Of a stretch of DNA of 64,000 bases, positions 46,516-56,327 are shown piece by piece (the stretch's first letter is position 1; each line of letters opens with the position of its first letter). Source of the stretch: Oscillospiraceae bacterium (lineage in GTDB: Bacteria; Bacillota; Clostridia; Oscillospirales; Oscillospiraceae). Where the stretch lies: assembly GCA_009777235.1 (NCBI GenBank), contig WRMH01000016.1, positions 1 through 64,000 of the forward strand, given 5' to 3'. The position numbers and the translations under genes are program-made. The notes beneath the pieces are model-generated. The model saw only the letters and a program-made list of their open reading frames with translations. It made no database searches and was not told the DNA's origin.

Positions 46516-48201
46516 CTATCTTCTTATAAAGGCTTCGCCGATAGCCTCTTCGGGTTTTTCCGTGTGAGGGATCGTCTCAACGACGCTTTTTATATTGTGC
46601 GTAATGCGGGCTAAATGCCTGGCCGCCTCCGAGTATAGCATACCGATTTCGACCTTATGCTCTTTGCCCGAGACCGGCTTAAAATGCTCCGCCTTAAAAC
46701 GCACCCGCAGCTTATCAATATTATCCGCCTCGCACATGGTTTTATTGATCAAATCAGTATCGCCCGATTCAAAAGCGCCGATCATATCCTTGTAGCAGAG
46801 CATTGTCCGCTCATATAGCTCCATGACCTTGCGCGCCCCTGCATAGCTATCCTTTATCCCGCTGTCACGCAGGCTCGCGGCAAGCGCGGTAAAGCCTTTT
46901 ACCCTATTGCTTATACGCTTTAGGCTGATGGTGATATGTATATATGCCGCCGCCAATACGCTTTCATCACTGCTTAAGCCTGTATTGTAAAGCTCTGTCA
47001 AAAACTCGCTGATCCCCGTGTTGATTTTTTCTATCCGCTCCGCTTGCTTCCAAAACGCGCCCGTTTTTTTATAATCCTTTTCCAGAAAAAGGCTTATCCC
47101 AACCACGAGATTTGCGCGCATAAATCTCATCAGCTTCAAAATCGCGGATTTGCTGTTTTCCAAAGCATATTGCGGGGTTTGCAAAATATGCTCGTCAAGC
47201 TCCGGCAGGTCGGATTCGTCATTTTCACCGCCGGGTTTTCCGATACCGGCCATCTTCCCGGAAATCTTCAATATGATTTTGCCAAACGGGAACAGTAAGA
47301 TTATTGAGGCGATATTATAGCCGGTATGTATCATGCTGATATTGGTCGCGCTGACCGCAAACGCGCCCGCCGCTCCATTTATAAAGGTAAAGAATATTAC
47401 CGAGGCAACGCCAAACACCGCCGCGCTCATAATATTGTACACCAAATGAATATATGCCGCCGCTTTTGCGTTTTTTGTCGCGCCTATGGCGGATATTACG
47501 GCGGTGAGGCAGGTTCCGAGATTTTGGCCGAGAACAATGTATATGGCCGCGTTCCACGGCACAAGTCCCGCCAGCGCCATAGACTGAAGTATGCCGATTG
47601 ACGCCGCGCTGCTTTGAATAATGACCGTAACTATGACTCCCGCAATGATACCAAGAATCGGATTTGCGCCCATTGTGAGAAATAACTCTCCGACAAAATC
47701 AAGCTCCGCAAGCGGCCTCAAAGCCGCGGGCATCTGCGAAAGCCCCAAAAACAAGACGCCAAAACCCACTATGACCTCACTGATGTTCCTTATCCGCTTC
47801 CCCTTTGAAAAGAGCAGCAAAAGCGCCCCCGCCGCCGCGCAAACCGCGCCAATCGCGTCAGGGCGCAGAAATTCCGCCCACTCCACGCTCGATACAAGCC
47901 ATGAGGTCATGGTCGTACCTACATTCGCCCCCATTATAATCCCGACAATTTGCGGCAAGGCTATGATCCCGGCATTCACAAACCCTACGGCCATGACGGT
48001 CGTCGCCGCCGAGCTTTGAATCAATGCCGTAACGCCCGCCCCAAAAAGAACTCCGCTAAAACGGTTTTTTGAAACTCCCGCGAGAATACGCTTCATTTTG
48101 CTTCCCGCTGTTTTTTGAAGCCCGCGCGATAAAAGGCTGATTCCGAAAATGAACAGTCCAAAGCTGCCGAGAAATCTTATAGCGATACCTATATAGTCCA
48201 T
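46516..48201 (-). CDS. Na/Pi cotransporter family protein with PhoU-like C-terminus
   Basis: LFIFGISLLSRGLQKTAGSKMK...GVTALIQSSAATTVMAVGFVNAG...GANVGTTMTSW...QSSAAS. Confidence 0.9.
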   Translation of the reverse strand: MDYIGIAIRFLGSFGLFIFGISLLSRGLQKTAGSKMKRILAGVSKNRFSGVLFGAGVTALIQSSAATTVMAVGFVNAGIIALPQIVGIIMGANVGTTMTSWLVSSVEWAEFLRPDAIGAVCAAAGALLLLFSKGKRIRNISEVIVGFGVLFLGLSQMPAALRPLAELDFVGELFLTMGANPILGIIAGVIVTVIIQSSAASIGILQSMALAGLVPWNAAIYIVLGQNLGTCLTAVISAIGATKNAKAAAYIHLVYNIMSAAVFGVASVIFFTFINGAAGAFAVSATNISMIHTGYNIASIILLFPFGKIILKISGKMAGIGKPGGENDESDLPELDEHILQTPQYALENSKSAILKLMRFMRANLVVGISLFLEKDYKKTGAFWKQAERIEKINTGISEFLTELYNTGLSSDESVLAAAYIHITISLKRISNRVKGFTALAASLRDSGIKDSYAGARKVMELYERTMLCYKDMIGAFESGDTDLINKTMCEADNIDKLRVRFKAEHFKPVSGKEHKVEIGMLYSEAARHLARITHNIKSVVETIPHTEKPEEAIGEAFIRR

Positions 48202-48271
48202 ATTTTCTCCATATATTGACAAAATCAGGTCATATAATGCGCCTGGTCTAACAAAATCACATATATCGCGC

Positions 48272-49420
48272 TTATTTTATGAGTTCTTTATATAAAGCGA
48301 GGACATTTTCGGCGTATGCCTGAGACGAAAATGTCTGAGCCGACCGGGAGGCGTGCGCCGAAAAACTGCGGCGTTTTTCCAAGTCGCAAAGCAGTGAGTC
48401 AGCCGCCGCCACAAGGCTCTCTTCGCCGGTAAACATATAACCGTTTTCGCCGACGCTCAAAACATTTTCCAAGCAGCGATCTTCTTTTGCTATGATAGGA
48501 AGCCCGGACGCCATCGCTTCAATATATGTAAGACCTTGCGCCTCGCTGATGGACGAACCGACAAATACATCCCCGATTCTGTAATACATATTTATTTCGC
48601 TCCACGGCTTTTCACCCGCAAATATCACCCGGTCTTGCAGCCCCACATCCGCAGCGTATTTTTCCAAATCTTTTTTTGCCGTTCCGTCTCCGACAAAAAC
48701 CAGCTTAACGTCATTATTGGCAAGCAAATAATTTTGAAACAGCAAAATAAGCTCAGTTAAATTTTTCTCTTTTTCGATCCTGCCTATATTGATTAGGACC
48801 TTATCTGTGTCTTGTATGCCAAGCTGTGCGCGTATATCTTTAATCTGCTTTGCATCGCACTTTTCGGGAGCGAACCTGTCAAGCTCGATTCCCGTGGGTA
48901 TTACGACGATTTTTCGTAAAACTCCGTAAGAGCGCACCAAATCCATGACCTTTTTTGTCGGCACGATGACTCTGTACGCTTTATTGCACGTCATTGCTGT
49001 ATATTTTCGTGCGGCGGCCTGCAATACCGGTTCGAGCACGTCAAGACGGATAAGGTGCTCGGTATAAAACTCCCAAACGGTATGCATGGTGTGAACATAC
49101 GGCACTTTAAGTTTTCTTGCCATTGCGCGGCCTAAATTACCCAGTGTAAATTCCGAGTGTGTATGGATAATTTCAGGGGCAAATTCCCGGATTTTTTTAG
49201 TGATTTTCGGGCCCGCGACCGCGCCGAGCCGTTGTGTCCTAAACGGAATACTGGAAATCCTTATAATATTCTCTTCAATCAGCGAGGCATCCGGGTCGGT
49301 GGTCGTCACAATAAGCACATCGTGCCCCATTGCTTCAAACTTGTTTTTCAGCATGAGGACAGATGTCGCCACTCCGTTTATTCTCGGATAATATGTGTCC
49401 GTAAAAAGTGCTATACGCAT
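48272..49420 (-). CDS. GT4 family glycosyltransferase
   Basis: FTDTYYPRINGVATSVLMLKNKFEAMGHDV...SISEAQGLTYIEAMASGLPIIAK. Confidence 0.9.
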   Translation of the reverse strand: MRIALFTDTYYPRINGVATSVLMLKNKFEAMGHDVLIVTTTDPDASLIEENIIRISSIPFRTQRLGAVAGPKITKKIREFAPEIIHTHSEFTLGNLGRAMARKLKVPYVHTMHTVWEFYTEHLIRLDVLEPVLQAAARKYTAMTCNKAYRVIVPTKKVMDLVRSYGVLRKIVVIPTGIELDRFAPEKCDAKQIKDIRAQLGIQDTDKVLINIGRIEKEKNLTELILLFQNYLLANNDVKLVFVGDGTAKKDLEKYAADVGLQDRVIFAGEKPWSEINMYYRIGDVFVGSSISEAQGLTYIEAMASGLPIIAKEDRCLENVLSVGENGYMFTGEESLVAAADSLLCDLEKRRSFSAHASRSAQTFSSQAYAENVLALYKELIK

Positions 49421-49464
49421 TGTACCGGATACCTTTCCATCGGCCTATCGCAAAATACGAAAAG

Positions 49465-50985
49465 CTACACTTCAAAATCAAGCATATCGCGTATTTGACT
49501 TTTCTCGTCAATGCCGTCATATACCTCGATTAGCTTTAATCCGTTTTCCGTCAGCTCAAACACACAGCGTTCCGTGACATATATGACTCTTTGTCCGCGC
49601 AATATGGCGTGTTTTCCCGAAAAACTCACCGCCGATACCTCGCGTTTAAATTTTCGGATGCTGCCTTCCCGATTTATTGCTACCTTGCCGTCTTTACTCG
49701 TTATTTCAAGACCCTTCGTAGTAAATGTCAGGCAAAAAACAATGTTTTTCGTCGCGTGTGTGATATTGGCAAAGCCGCCGATTCCGGCATAATAACCATC
49801 CATCTTATGCGAATTGACATTGCCGTACATATCAACTTCCAAGCCTCCGAGGAAGCAAATGTCAAGCCCGCCTCCCTCGTAAAAATCAAACTGCGTAGAC
49901 ATCTCGCTTATCATATCTGCGCCAATCGTCGCCCCAAAAGCAAGCCCGGGCGCCGGAAGCCCGCCAATTCCGCCCGCTTCCACCGTAATATATATATCCT
50001 TCAACAATCCTTGTTTTGAAGCGTGTACTCCGACATTTTCAGGTATGCCGATGCCTAAGTTTACGGTATGTCCCGGGCGCAGCTCCTTTGCGGCGCGGTT
50101 TCCTATTATGTCAGCCACGATGTCGCGGTTTTTACTGCCGGTGGGCTTTTTGAAATTATTATCTCCCGACAGCTTGTTTATGTAATAATCCATTTGCGTA
50201 GCGGGCACATGAACATCACCCGACAATGCGGGATTATAGCTGTTGTGCTCATAGGAATTATCGCACACTACGACGACATCAACAAGAATTCCGGGAACTA
50301 TTACGTTGCGCGGGCGTGAAAATTCGTGGCTCACGCGCTCCACCTCGACAATGACGGTACCCCCGTTGCGCTTTGTCGCTTGCGCGACCGCAAGGGCGTC
50401 AACAATCAAGTATTCTTTCTCAAATGAGATGTTTCCGTTCGGGTCAACGGTTGTTCCTTTGATAAACGCAATGTCGGGTTTTGGCGTGTAGTAAAGCAAA
50501 TATTCCTTGCCTTCGACTTCAACGACCTTGACAAGCTCTCGCTTTGAAATATCATTGAGCGCGTATGTGTCAACACGGGGATCGCAAAAAATGCCTATTC
50601 CGATTTCGCTTAGCATCCAATCTTTTCCCGCCGCGGCTGCGCGTACCGTTTGCGACAATACGCCCAACGGCAGGTTGTATGCTTCAATTTCTCCGGCAAG
50701 CGCCGCTTTTACCGCGCCCGGCATACCGCCGTAATGACCTGCTATGACTTCCTTTACCGCGCCGAGCCTCATATATCGGTCGCCCAAACGGTTTTCATCC
50801 CATGCCCCAAAGCCGGCCGCACAGAAAATGTTGAGCCCCTTAGGTGTTTTTGTTTCTACGATGCGTTCATACAGGGCGTCGTGGAGGGCTTCCGGGTTTG
50901 ACCACGCGATAAAAGAATTTATCGCAATCGTATCGCCGTCTTTTATCAGGCTGATTGCCTCTTTTGCGGACAAAATTTTAAACAT
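49465..50985 (-). CDS. Acyl-CoA:acetate/propionate CoA-transferase family
   Basis: AKEAISLIKDGDTIAINSF...GIGIPENVGVHA...TVEAGGIGGLPAPGLAFGAT. Confidence 0.9.
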   Translation of the reverse strand: MFKILSAKEAISLIKDGDTIAINSFIAWSNPEALHDALYERIVETKTPKGLNIFCAAGFGAWDENRLGDRYMRLGAVKEVIAGHYGGMPGAVKAALAGEIEAYNLPLGVLSQTVRAAAAGKDWMLSEIGIGIFCDPRVDTYALNDISKRELVKVVEVEGKEYLLYYTPKPDIAFIKGTTVDPNGNISFEKEYLIVDALAVAQATKRNGGTVIVEVERVSHEFSRPRNVIVPGILVDVVVVCDNSYEHNSYNPALSGDVHVPATQMDYYINKLSGDNNFKKPTGSKNRDIVADIIGNRAAKELRPGHTVNLGIGIPENVGVHASKQGLLKDIYITVEAGGIGGLPAPGLAFGATIGADMISEMSTQFDFYEGGGLDICFLGGLEVDMYGNVNSHKMDGYYAGIGGFANITHATKNIVFCLTFTTKGLEITSKDGKVAINREGSIRKFKREVSAVSFSGKHAILRGQRVIYVTERCVFELTENGLKLIEVYDGIDEKSQIRDMLDFEV

Positions 50986-51017
50986 ATGTGCTGTTCCTCA
51001 AAAATGATAGAATGATT

Positions 51018-51258
51018 TAACAAAATCACAAGTCTCCCGCTTCTATTACTTCGCCGCCAAAAAGGCAACTTCCGAAAATCCTGAACGAGCAAGATAAAAA
51101 TTGCCGTTAGATTGCCGTGATAGGGGTTTCGATGGTTGCCTCAATCATTCCTCCCCGAACCACTGCGTCATCCGTGCTCAGACGGTTCCGGACGCTCCGC
51201 ATCCATGCTCCGCTCTCGGAATGAATTTTATGACCGCTTTGCGGTCAGTTACATTCTA
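51018..51258. repeat. Dispersed intergenic repeat, copy 1 (interrupted by MITE-like insertion)
   Basis: taacaaaatcacaagtctcccgcttctatt...atcattcctccccgaaccactgcgtcatcc...tttatgaccgcttt...gttacatt shared with 52097..52257. Confidence 0.85.
51063..51141. mobile_element. Internally deleted MITE copy (~79 bp), same family as 24580..24742
   Basis: AGGCAACTTCCGAAAATCCTGAACGAGCAAGATA...TTAGATTGCCGTGATAGGGGTTTCGATGGTTGCCT matches the reverse complement of the 24580 element at both ends. Confidence 0.7.
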
Positions 51259-51330
51259 CCATTTTATCCCCTTTAGCACAACAGATTGTTTTGCCGTCTC
51301 CCCTATCCGCTTTTCAATCTGTTATTATTG

Positions 51331-51360
51331 GCGACCCGGTTTCGAGCGCAAGGGGCGCAG
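51331..51360. repeat. REP-like element (GACCCGGT...GAGCGCAAGGG)
   Basis: gcgacccggtttcgagcgcaaggggcgcag; similar to 54153..54188 and the ends of 57124..57261. Confidence 0.5.
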
Positions 51361-51364
51361 ATAT

Positions 51365-51739
51365 TTACATTATATCTTTATATTCGTTATTTGCCGGAAT
51401 ATTGTGCTGATACTCAATAGAGCTTTCTTCTACGCATATACGTTCCACATATCCGAGAACCTTATAGCGCGTATTGCCCGGCAATTTTCGAAACATACTC
51501 AGTAAAGTCTGCTCCGATTCATTGATGAGAGAGGCCGCGGAGTTGTCCGCCAAGAGCCAGTCCATCGGCACTCCGAAGTAATCCGCCATCAGCTTGAGGG
51601 CCGATCGCCTCGGCATGGCTAAATCATGCTCCCAGCGATATACGGAGTTCATGGAAACTTTCAGTAATTTGCTTTGTTCGTCGAGCGTTCGTCTTGTCTT
51701 TAAACGAAGATTTCTTAATTTTTCTCCCAGACTCATAAT
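51365..51739 (-). CDS. XRE-family HTH regulator
   Basis: LGEKLRNLRLKTRRTLDEQSKLLKVSMNSVYRWEHDLAMPRRSALKLMADYFGVPMDWLL. Confidence 0.85.
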   Translation of the reverse strand: MMSLGEKLRNLRLKTRRTLDEQSKLLKVSMNSVYRWEHDLAMPRRSALKLMADYFGVPMDWLLADNSAASLINESEQTLLSMFRKLPGNTRYKVLGYVERICVEESSIEYQHNIPANNEYKDIM

Positions 51740-52096
51740 TTCCTCCTCTCCGAAGAAAAACGTGTCCGGCAGTTTTGCACCCGATATGCGGCAGTATTTT
51801 GTCGGCAATCTTTTCCTACGGAAATTAATCATACAGATTAAAGGAACTCTAATGTCAAGACTTTTTTCGATATTTTTTTCTTTTTTTATTTATGATTTTA
51901 AATGTAGAAAATTCATACTTTACATATGTTGAAAACAGATAACTTTTCAAATTATCTCTACAATATTCTCCACATTAAAATCACCTATTTATTTTTTTGC
52001 ACCGCAAAATAAACGCCATTTTTGCCAAAAAATACGCAAAAAACATTAAAGCAGCTTTAATGTTTCGGCAAAACGCACAAGACCCATTTCGGATTT

Positions 52097-52257
52097 TAAC
52101 AAAATCATAAGTCTCCCGCTTCTATTCCTTCGCTGTCATAAAATCATTCCTCCCCGAACCACTGCGTCATCCCTGCGCAGACGGTTCGGACGCTCCGCAT
52201 CCATGCTCCGCTCTCGGAATGGATTTTATGACCGCTTTGTTGTAAGTTACATTATAA
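52097..52257. repeat. Dispersed intergenic repeat, copy 2 (uninterrupted)
   Basis: See 51018..51258. Confidence 0.85.
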
Positions 52258-52317
52258 TCAAGCACGGCTGCTCTCCTGTCCGGCAGGTAAGCAGCCGCGC
52301 CTAATTTCAACGGCCGA

Positions 52318-54045
52318 TTATCTTATCTTGATATTGGCTTCACGCAGTTGTATTTCCGTGACGGTATTTGGCGCACCGAGCAATAAATCTTGTGCATTTG
52401 AGTTTAACGGAAAAGCTATGACATCGCGGAGTGTCTCTTCTCCGGCTATAAGCATAACTATTCTGTCTATACCGGGCGCCATGCCTGCATGAGGGGGCGC
52501 GCCATACTGAAAGGCCGTATACAACGCGCCAAACCGTTTATAGAGTTCCTCTTCCGCATATCCCGCTATTTCAAAGGCTTTTTTCATGATTTCCGGCGAA
52601 TGGTTGCGAACCGCTCCCGACGAAAGCTCTACGCCATTGCAGACTATATCGTACTGATGAGCGTATATGTCAAGCGGGTCTTTTGACGAGAGCGCTTCAA
52701 GACCGCCCTTTGGCATGGAAAACGGGTTGTGGGTAAATTCAATGCTTTTGCTTTCGGGGTTGTATTCATACATTGGGTAATCGGTGATAAAGCAAAACTC
52801 AAACGTGTTCAAATCAATAAGATCGAGCGACTTGCCGAGCCATGTTCTGATATTTCCGGCAAGCTCGTCAACTACTGCGGCATTGTCACATATGAAGAAA
52901 AGAGTTTCCCCATTTTTCATGCCTGTGAGCTCTATGAGATCGCTTTTTTGTCCGGGTGAAAGGAATTTTTCAATCGGGCCTTTAAAATCACCGTCTGTAA
53001 GCGTCAGATAGCCAAGCCCTTTCATGCCGATTTCCATCGCGTATTTGAGTGAATTGTCAAAAAAGCTCCTTGGCTTATCCGAGCAGTCGGCGACAATACC
53101 CCTGACAGGTTTGCCCTTAAACAAGGCAAACTCCGTAGCTTTAAAAAATTCCGTCAAATCGCAAATGATAAGCGGGTTGCGCAGGTCTGGTTTGTCTCCG
53201 CCGTATTTTAGCTTGGCCTCTTCATATGTAAAACGCTTGAAGGGTTTTGGCGATATTTTTTTGTCCGAGAATTTGGTAAATGTGTCATATAAAACCGACT
53301 GTGTCACTTCAAACACATCTTCCTGCTCGGCAAACGCCATTTCAAAATCAAGCTGATAAAACTCACCGGGTGTGCGGTCGCTGCGCGCGTCTTCGTCACG
53401 AAAGCAAGGGGCGATTTGGAAATATCTGTCAAATCCCGAAACCATGAGAAGCTGCTTGAATATTTGCGGCGCTTGAGGCAGCGCGTAAAACTTGCCCTTA
53501 TGCTTTCTGCTCGGCACAAGGAAGTCACGCGCCCCTTCCGGCGACGATGCCGTAAGTATCGGCGTTTGTATCTCGAGAAAACCCAGTTTCGTCATATGCT
53601 CGCGGATATGGGCGATAATTGCGGAGCGCAATATCATGTTGTCGCGGAGCTTCGCGTTGCGTAAATCCAAATAGCGGTACATAAGGCGCAAATCTTCGCG
53701 TGTCGCCTTTGATTCGTCAATTTCAAACGGCAGCATATTTTTGCAAGAGCCGAGTATTTCAAGACTGTCCGCATATACTTCAATATATCCCGTTTCCAGC
53801 TTTGTATTTATTGTATCATCACTGCGGGCGCGAAGTTTGCCGCAAACGGATATGACCGCTTCGCGGTTTACGCCTGTCAGCATAGAGTCGTTGTGCAATA
53901 CGATTTGCATTATCCCGCTAAAATCGCGCAGGTCAATAAATTTGACGCCGCCGTGGTCGCGTATTGCGTTTACCCATCCGGACAAGCGGACTTTTTCTCC
54001 GATATTCTCTTTTTTTAGCTGTGTCGCAAGGTGTGTGCGTAACAT
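52318..54045 (-). CDS. aspS: Aspartyl-tRNA synthetase
   Basis: RTHLATQLKKENIGEKVRLSGWVNAIRDHGGVKFIDLRD...FLEIQTPILTASSPEGARDFLVPSR...GMAPGIDRIVMLI. Confidence 0.95.
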   Translation of the reverse strand: MLRTHLATQLKKENIGEKVRLSGWVNAIRDHGGVKFIDLRDFSGIMQIVLHNDSMLTGVNREAVISVCGKLRARSDDTINTKLETGYIEVYADSLEILGSCKNMLPFEIDESKATREDLRLMYRYLDLRNAKLRDNMILRSAIIAHIREHMTKLGFLEIQTPILTASSPEGARDFLVPSRKHKGKFYALPQAPQIFKQLLMVSGFDRYFQIAPCFRDEDARSDRTPGEFYQLDFEMAFAEQEDVFEVTQSVLYDTFTKFSDKKISPKPFKRFTYEEAKLKYGGDKPDLRNPLIICDLTEFFKATEFALFKGKPVRGIVADCSDKPRSFFDNSLKYAMEIGMKGLGYLTLTDGDFKGPIEKFLSPGQKSDLIELTGMKNGETLFFICDNAAVVDELAGNIRTWLGKSLDLIDLNTFEFCFITDYPMYEYNPESKSIEFTHNPFSMPKGGLEALSSKDPLDIYAHQYDIVCNGVELSSGAVRNHSPEIMKKAFEIAGYAEEELYKRFGALYTAFQYGAPPHAGMAPGIDRIVMLIAGEETLRDVIAFPLNSNAQDLLLGAPNTVTEIQLREANIKIR

Positions 54046-54193
54046 TTTTTTCTCCTTTGCCGTTTTTTTACCCATTCGCAGCGACCATTGTATCATATTT
54101 ACATGATATGTGTCATATTTTTTTGGAAAACATGACAGACAGTCGTTATACTTGCGACCCGGTGAGGAATGAGCGCAAGGGACGCAACAGCAA

Positions 54194-54224
54194 GAGGAAA
54201 TGTTTCATAATGAAACATTTCCTC
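54194..54224. terminator. Perfect hairpin downstream of rpsR
   Basis: GAGGAAATGTTTCATAATGAAACATTTCCTC; no strong T-tract. Confidence 0.4.
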
Positions 54225-54290
54225 AAAGCGTTGCAATAAGCGGGTACTAATGTGTAAATAACGTAATTTCGCTATGCGGACGCCATCTCG

Positions 54291-54566
54291 TCAATCCGAT
54301 ACATACGGCAAGAGCGCGATTTGGCGGGCGCGTTTGATGGCTATCATCAGGCGTCTTTGATGCCTCGCGCAAACACCGGTGGTGCGGCGCGGAAGTATCT
54401 TTGCGCGTTCTGAAATGCATTTGCGAAGCCTTGCGACATCCTTATAGTCTATGTCTTGACTTTTATCGGCGCAGAATTGGCATACTTTCCTGCGTTTACG
54501 CGATTGCGGCCTGCCATCTCTGTCTCCTCTGTCTCTGTCTCTGTCTCTGTCTCTGTCTTCCGGCAA
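54291..54566 (-). CDS. rpsR: 30S ribosomal protein S18
   Basis: [64 protein letters not shown]. Confidence 0.95.
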   Translation of the reverse strand: MPEDRDRDRDRDRGDRDGRPQSRKRRKVCQFCADKSQDIDYKDVARLRKCISERAKILPRRTTGVCARHQRRLMIAIKRARQIALLPYVSD

Positions 54567-54699
54567 TTTAATTCCTCCTTTCTCTAACTGTGCTAACCTT
54601 ATTTACGTTAAGGCTGATGATTTCTCCCTCGCGGCCAAAGTGCACGTCTCTTTGGCAAAAAGACTTTGCGCGGCGGCGCGAAATAAAACTGAGAATACA

Positions 54700-55143
54700 T
54701 TAAAACGGTAAATCCCCGTCGTCCATGTCAATTTCCGCAAAATCGGAACTCTCGACCGGTGATATATTGCCGATAGCAAAATCATCTTTTGGGTTTGCGG
54801 CAATTCTATTGCCGTCTGAGCCCTTATTGTCGCCCGTAAAGTAGATGTTATCCGCCACGACCTCCGCGGCTTGGCGGTTGTTGCCGTCTTTATCGGTATA
54901 GCTGCGTATCTGCAAACGTCCCGTCACTGCCGCCATCTTTCCTTTTACAAAGTACTTGCTGACAAATTGCGCGGTTCCCCGCCATGCCACACAGTTGATA
55001 AAGTCCGTCTGCCGCTCGCCGCCGTCCTTTGGCGTATAACCTCTGTCTACCGCGAGTGAAAATGATGCTACCGGTGTGCCGTTTGCCGTTTCCCGAAGCT
55101 CGGGGTCGCGTGTGAGCCTGCCCATGATTGCGATTTGGTTCAT
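54700..55143 (-). CDS. ssb: Single-stranded DNA-binding protein
   Basis: MNQIAIMGRLTRDPELRETANGTPVASFSLAVDR...DFAEIDMDDGDLPF acidic tail. Confidence 0.95.
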   Translation of the reverse strand: MNQIAIMGRLTRDPELRETANGTPVASFSLAVDRGYTPKDGGERQTDFINCVAWRGTAQFVSKYFVKGKMAAVTGRLQIRSYTDKDGNNRQAAEVVADNIYFTGDNKGSDGNRIAANPKDDFAIGNISPVESSDFAEIDMDDGDLPF

Positions 55144-55153
55144 AATAATTCTC

Positions 55154-55450
55154 CTATTCTCCGATGACGGTTATGAGTGATCTCATAATGCCGTCTGTTA
55201 TTTTGAGAACTCGGTCAAGCTCAGCGGGAAAATTCGGAACTGATGTGAACTTGACGAGTACATAATACCCATCGGGTTTGTCATTGATCAGGTATGCAAG
55301 TTTTTTCTTACCAATTTCATCAAGTTCGTCCACCGTTCCGTTCGCTTCGATGAGAGATTTAAATTTCTCAACCGTCGCCGCGATTTGCTCGTCACCAATA
55401 TCCAAGTCAATGATATACATCAACTCGTATTTGGCCGTGGTCTTTGCCAT
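55154..55450 (-). CDS. rpsF: 30S ribosomal protein S6
   Basis: YELMYIIDLDIGDEQIAATVEKFKSLIEANG...KKLAYLINDKPDGYYVLVKF; rpsF-ssb-rpsR order. Confidence 0.95.
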   Translation of the reverse strand: MAKTTAKYELMYIIDLDIGDEQIAATVEKFKSLIEANGTVDELDEIGKKKLAYLINDKPDGYYVLVKFTSVPNFPAELDRVLKITDGIMRSLITVIGE

Positions 55451-55530
55451 GTCTTAACACCTCCTTCTGGCCTACTCTCTTGTTTTATACCGTACACAGT
55501 CGAAACCAATCGCTCGTCAGTATCTATTTG

Positions 55531-55560
55531 AGAGTTTATGGCTCCCGAGCCGCGCCGGGA
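55531..55560 (-). promoter_or_regulatory. Hairpin in rpsF 5' leader, possible S6:S18 autoregulatory element
   Basis: GGCTCCCGAGCCGCGCCGGGAGC stem upstream of rpsF. Confidence 0.3.
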
Positions 55561-55810
55561 GCAAGGATATCCGCGCTTATCTGCAAGCGCCGCATATGTT
55601 ATGCATTGTCATTATACAGATTGAAAATCGTTTGTCAACAACAAATCTTTGGGATTACAAGGTTATCGGGCGCTTGATATGTAGATATTTCATCAGCCGC
55701 GCCTTGTAAAGGTATGAATTATTGTGATACCTGTAAATCTTATGCGGATAAAAAAGATTAAAAAATATTTTTTTGCATTAAAAAATAAAACAGGCGGCTT
55801 GTGTTTTTGT

Positions 55811-56281
55811 TCAGCTCCAATTGCCGATGATATTCATGGGTACAAAATATATCAGAAAGACTATAAACGCTATTATTGAAACGCCGCCCACAAAGAATAC
55901 GGTTTTTCTGTATTTATCGGTCTTTCTTCGCATACGCAGCCGGTTGACGAAAAACGCCACCACGCACAGCCCTATCGCCGACATCAGCATTATGTACATT
56001 ATATTTACGGGAACTCCCCGCCATGCCGTCACGGACGCTGCCTGCTCCGCCGATAAACCTTTTGGGGTAGAGGCAAAGACCCTGCTCATGGTGCGCTTGA
56101 ACGGATTATAGTAATCGAAAACCACCCATGTAGCAGTCAGAATACACCACGCAAAAAGGCTTACCGCGACAGGCACTTTAGTAATCCAATCTTTTTTCTT
56201 CCTGCGATCCTTTTCCTCTTCCCTGTCTCTTTCTTCTATAATGTTCATTATCTCATCATAACTCAGTTCATGATCCGCCAC
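55811..56281 (-). CDS. Hypothetical membrane protein
   Basis: Three TM segments, charged N-terminus. Confidence 0.6.
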   Translation of the reverse strand: MADHELSYDEIMNIIEERDREEEKDRRKKKDWITKVPVAVSLFAWCILTATWVVFDYYNPFKRTMSRVFASTPKGLSAEQAASVTAWRGVPVNIMYIMLMSAIGLCVVAFFVNRLRMRRKTDKYRKTVFFVGGVSIIAFIVFLIYFVPMNIIGNWS

Positions 56282-56327
56282 TTTTGCAGCCTCCTTTCCG
56301 ATATGCCATTTTCCGTCTTGGGAGCGG

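Noticed and set aside
45474-47601. Long opposite-strand ORFs overlapping PlsC-like and Na/Pi genes (e.g. 45500..45784, 47326..47601)
   Set aside because: Low-complexity, Arg/Cys-rich shadow ORFs opposite well-supported genes.
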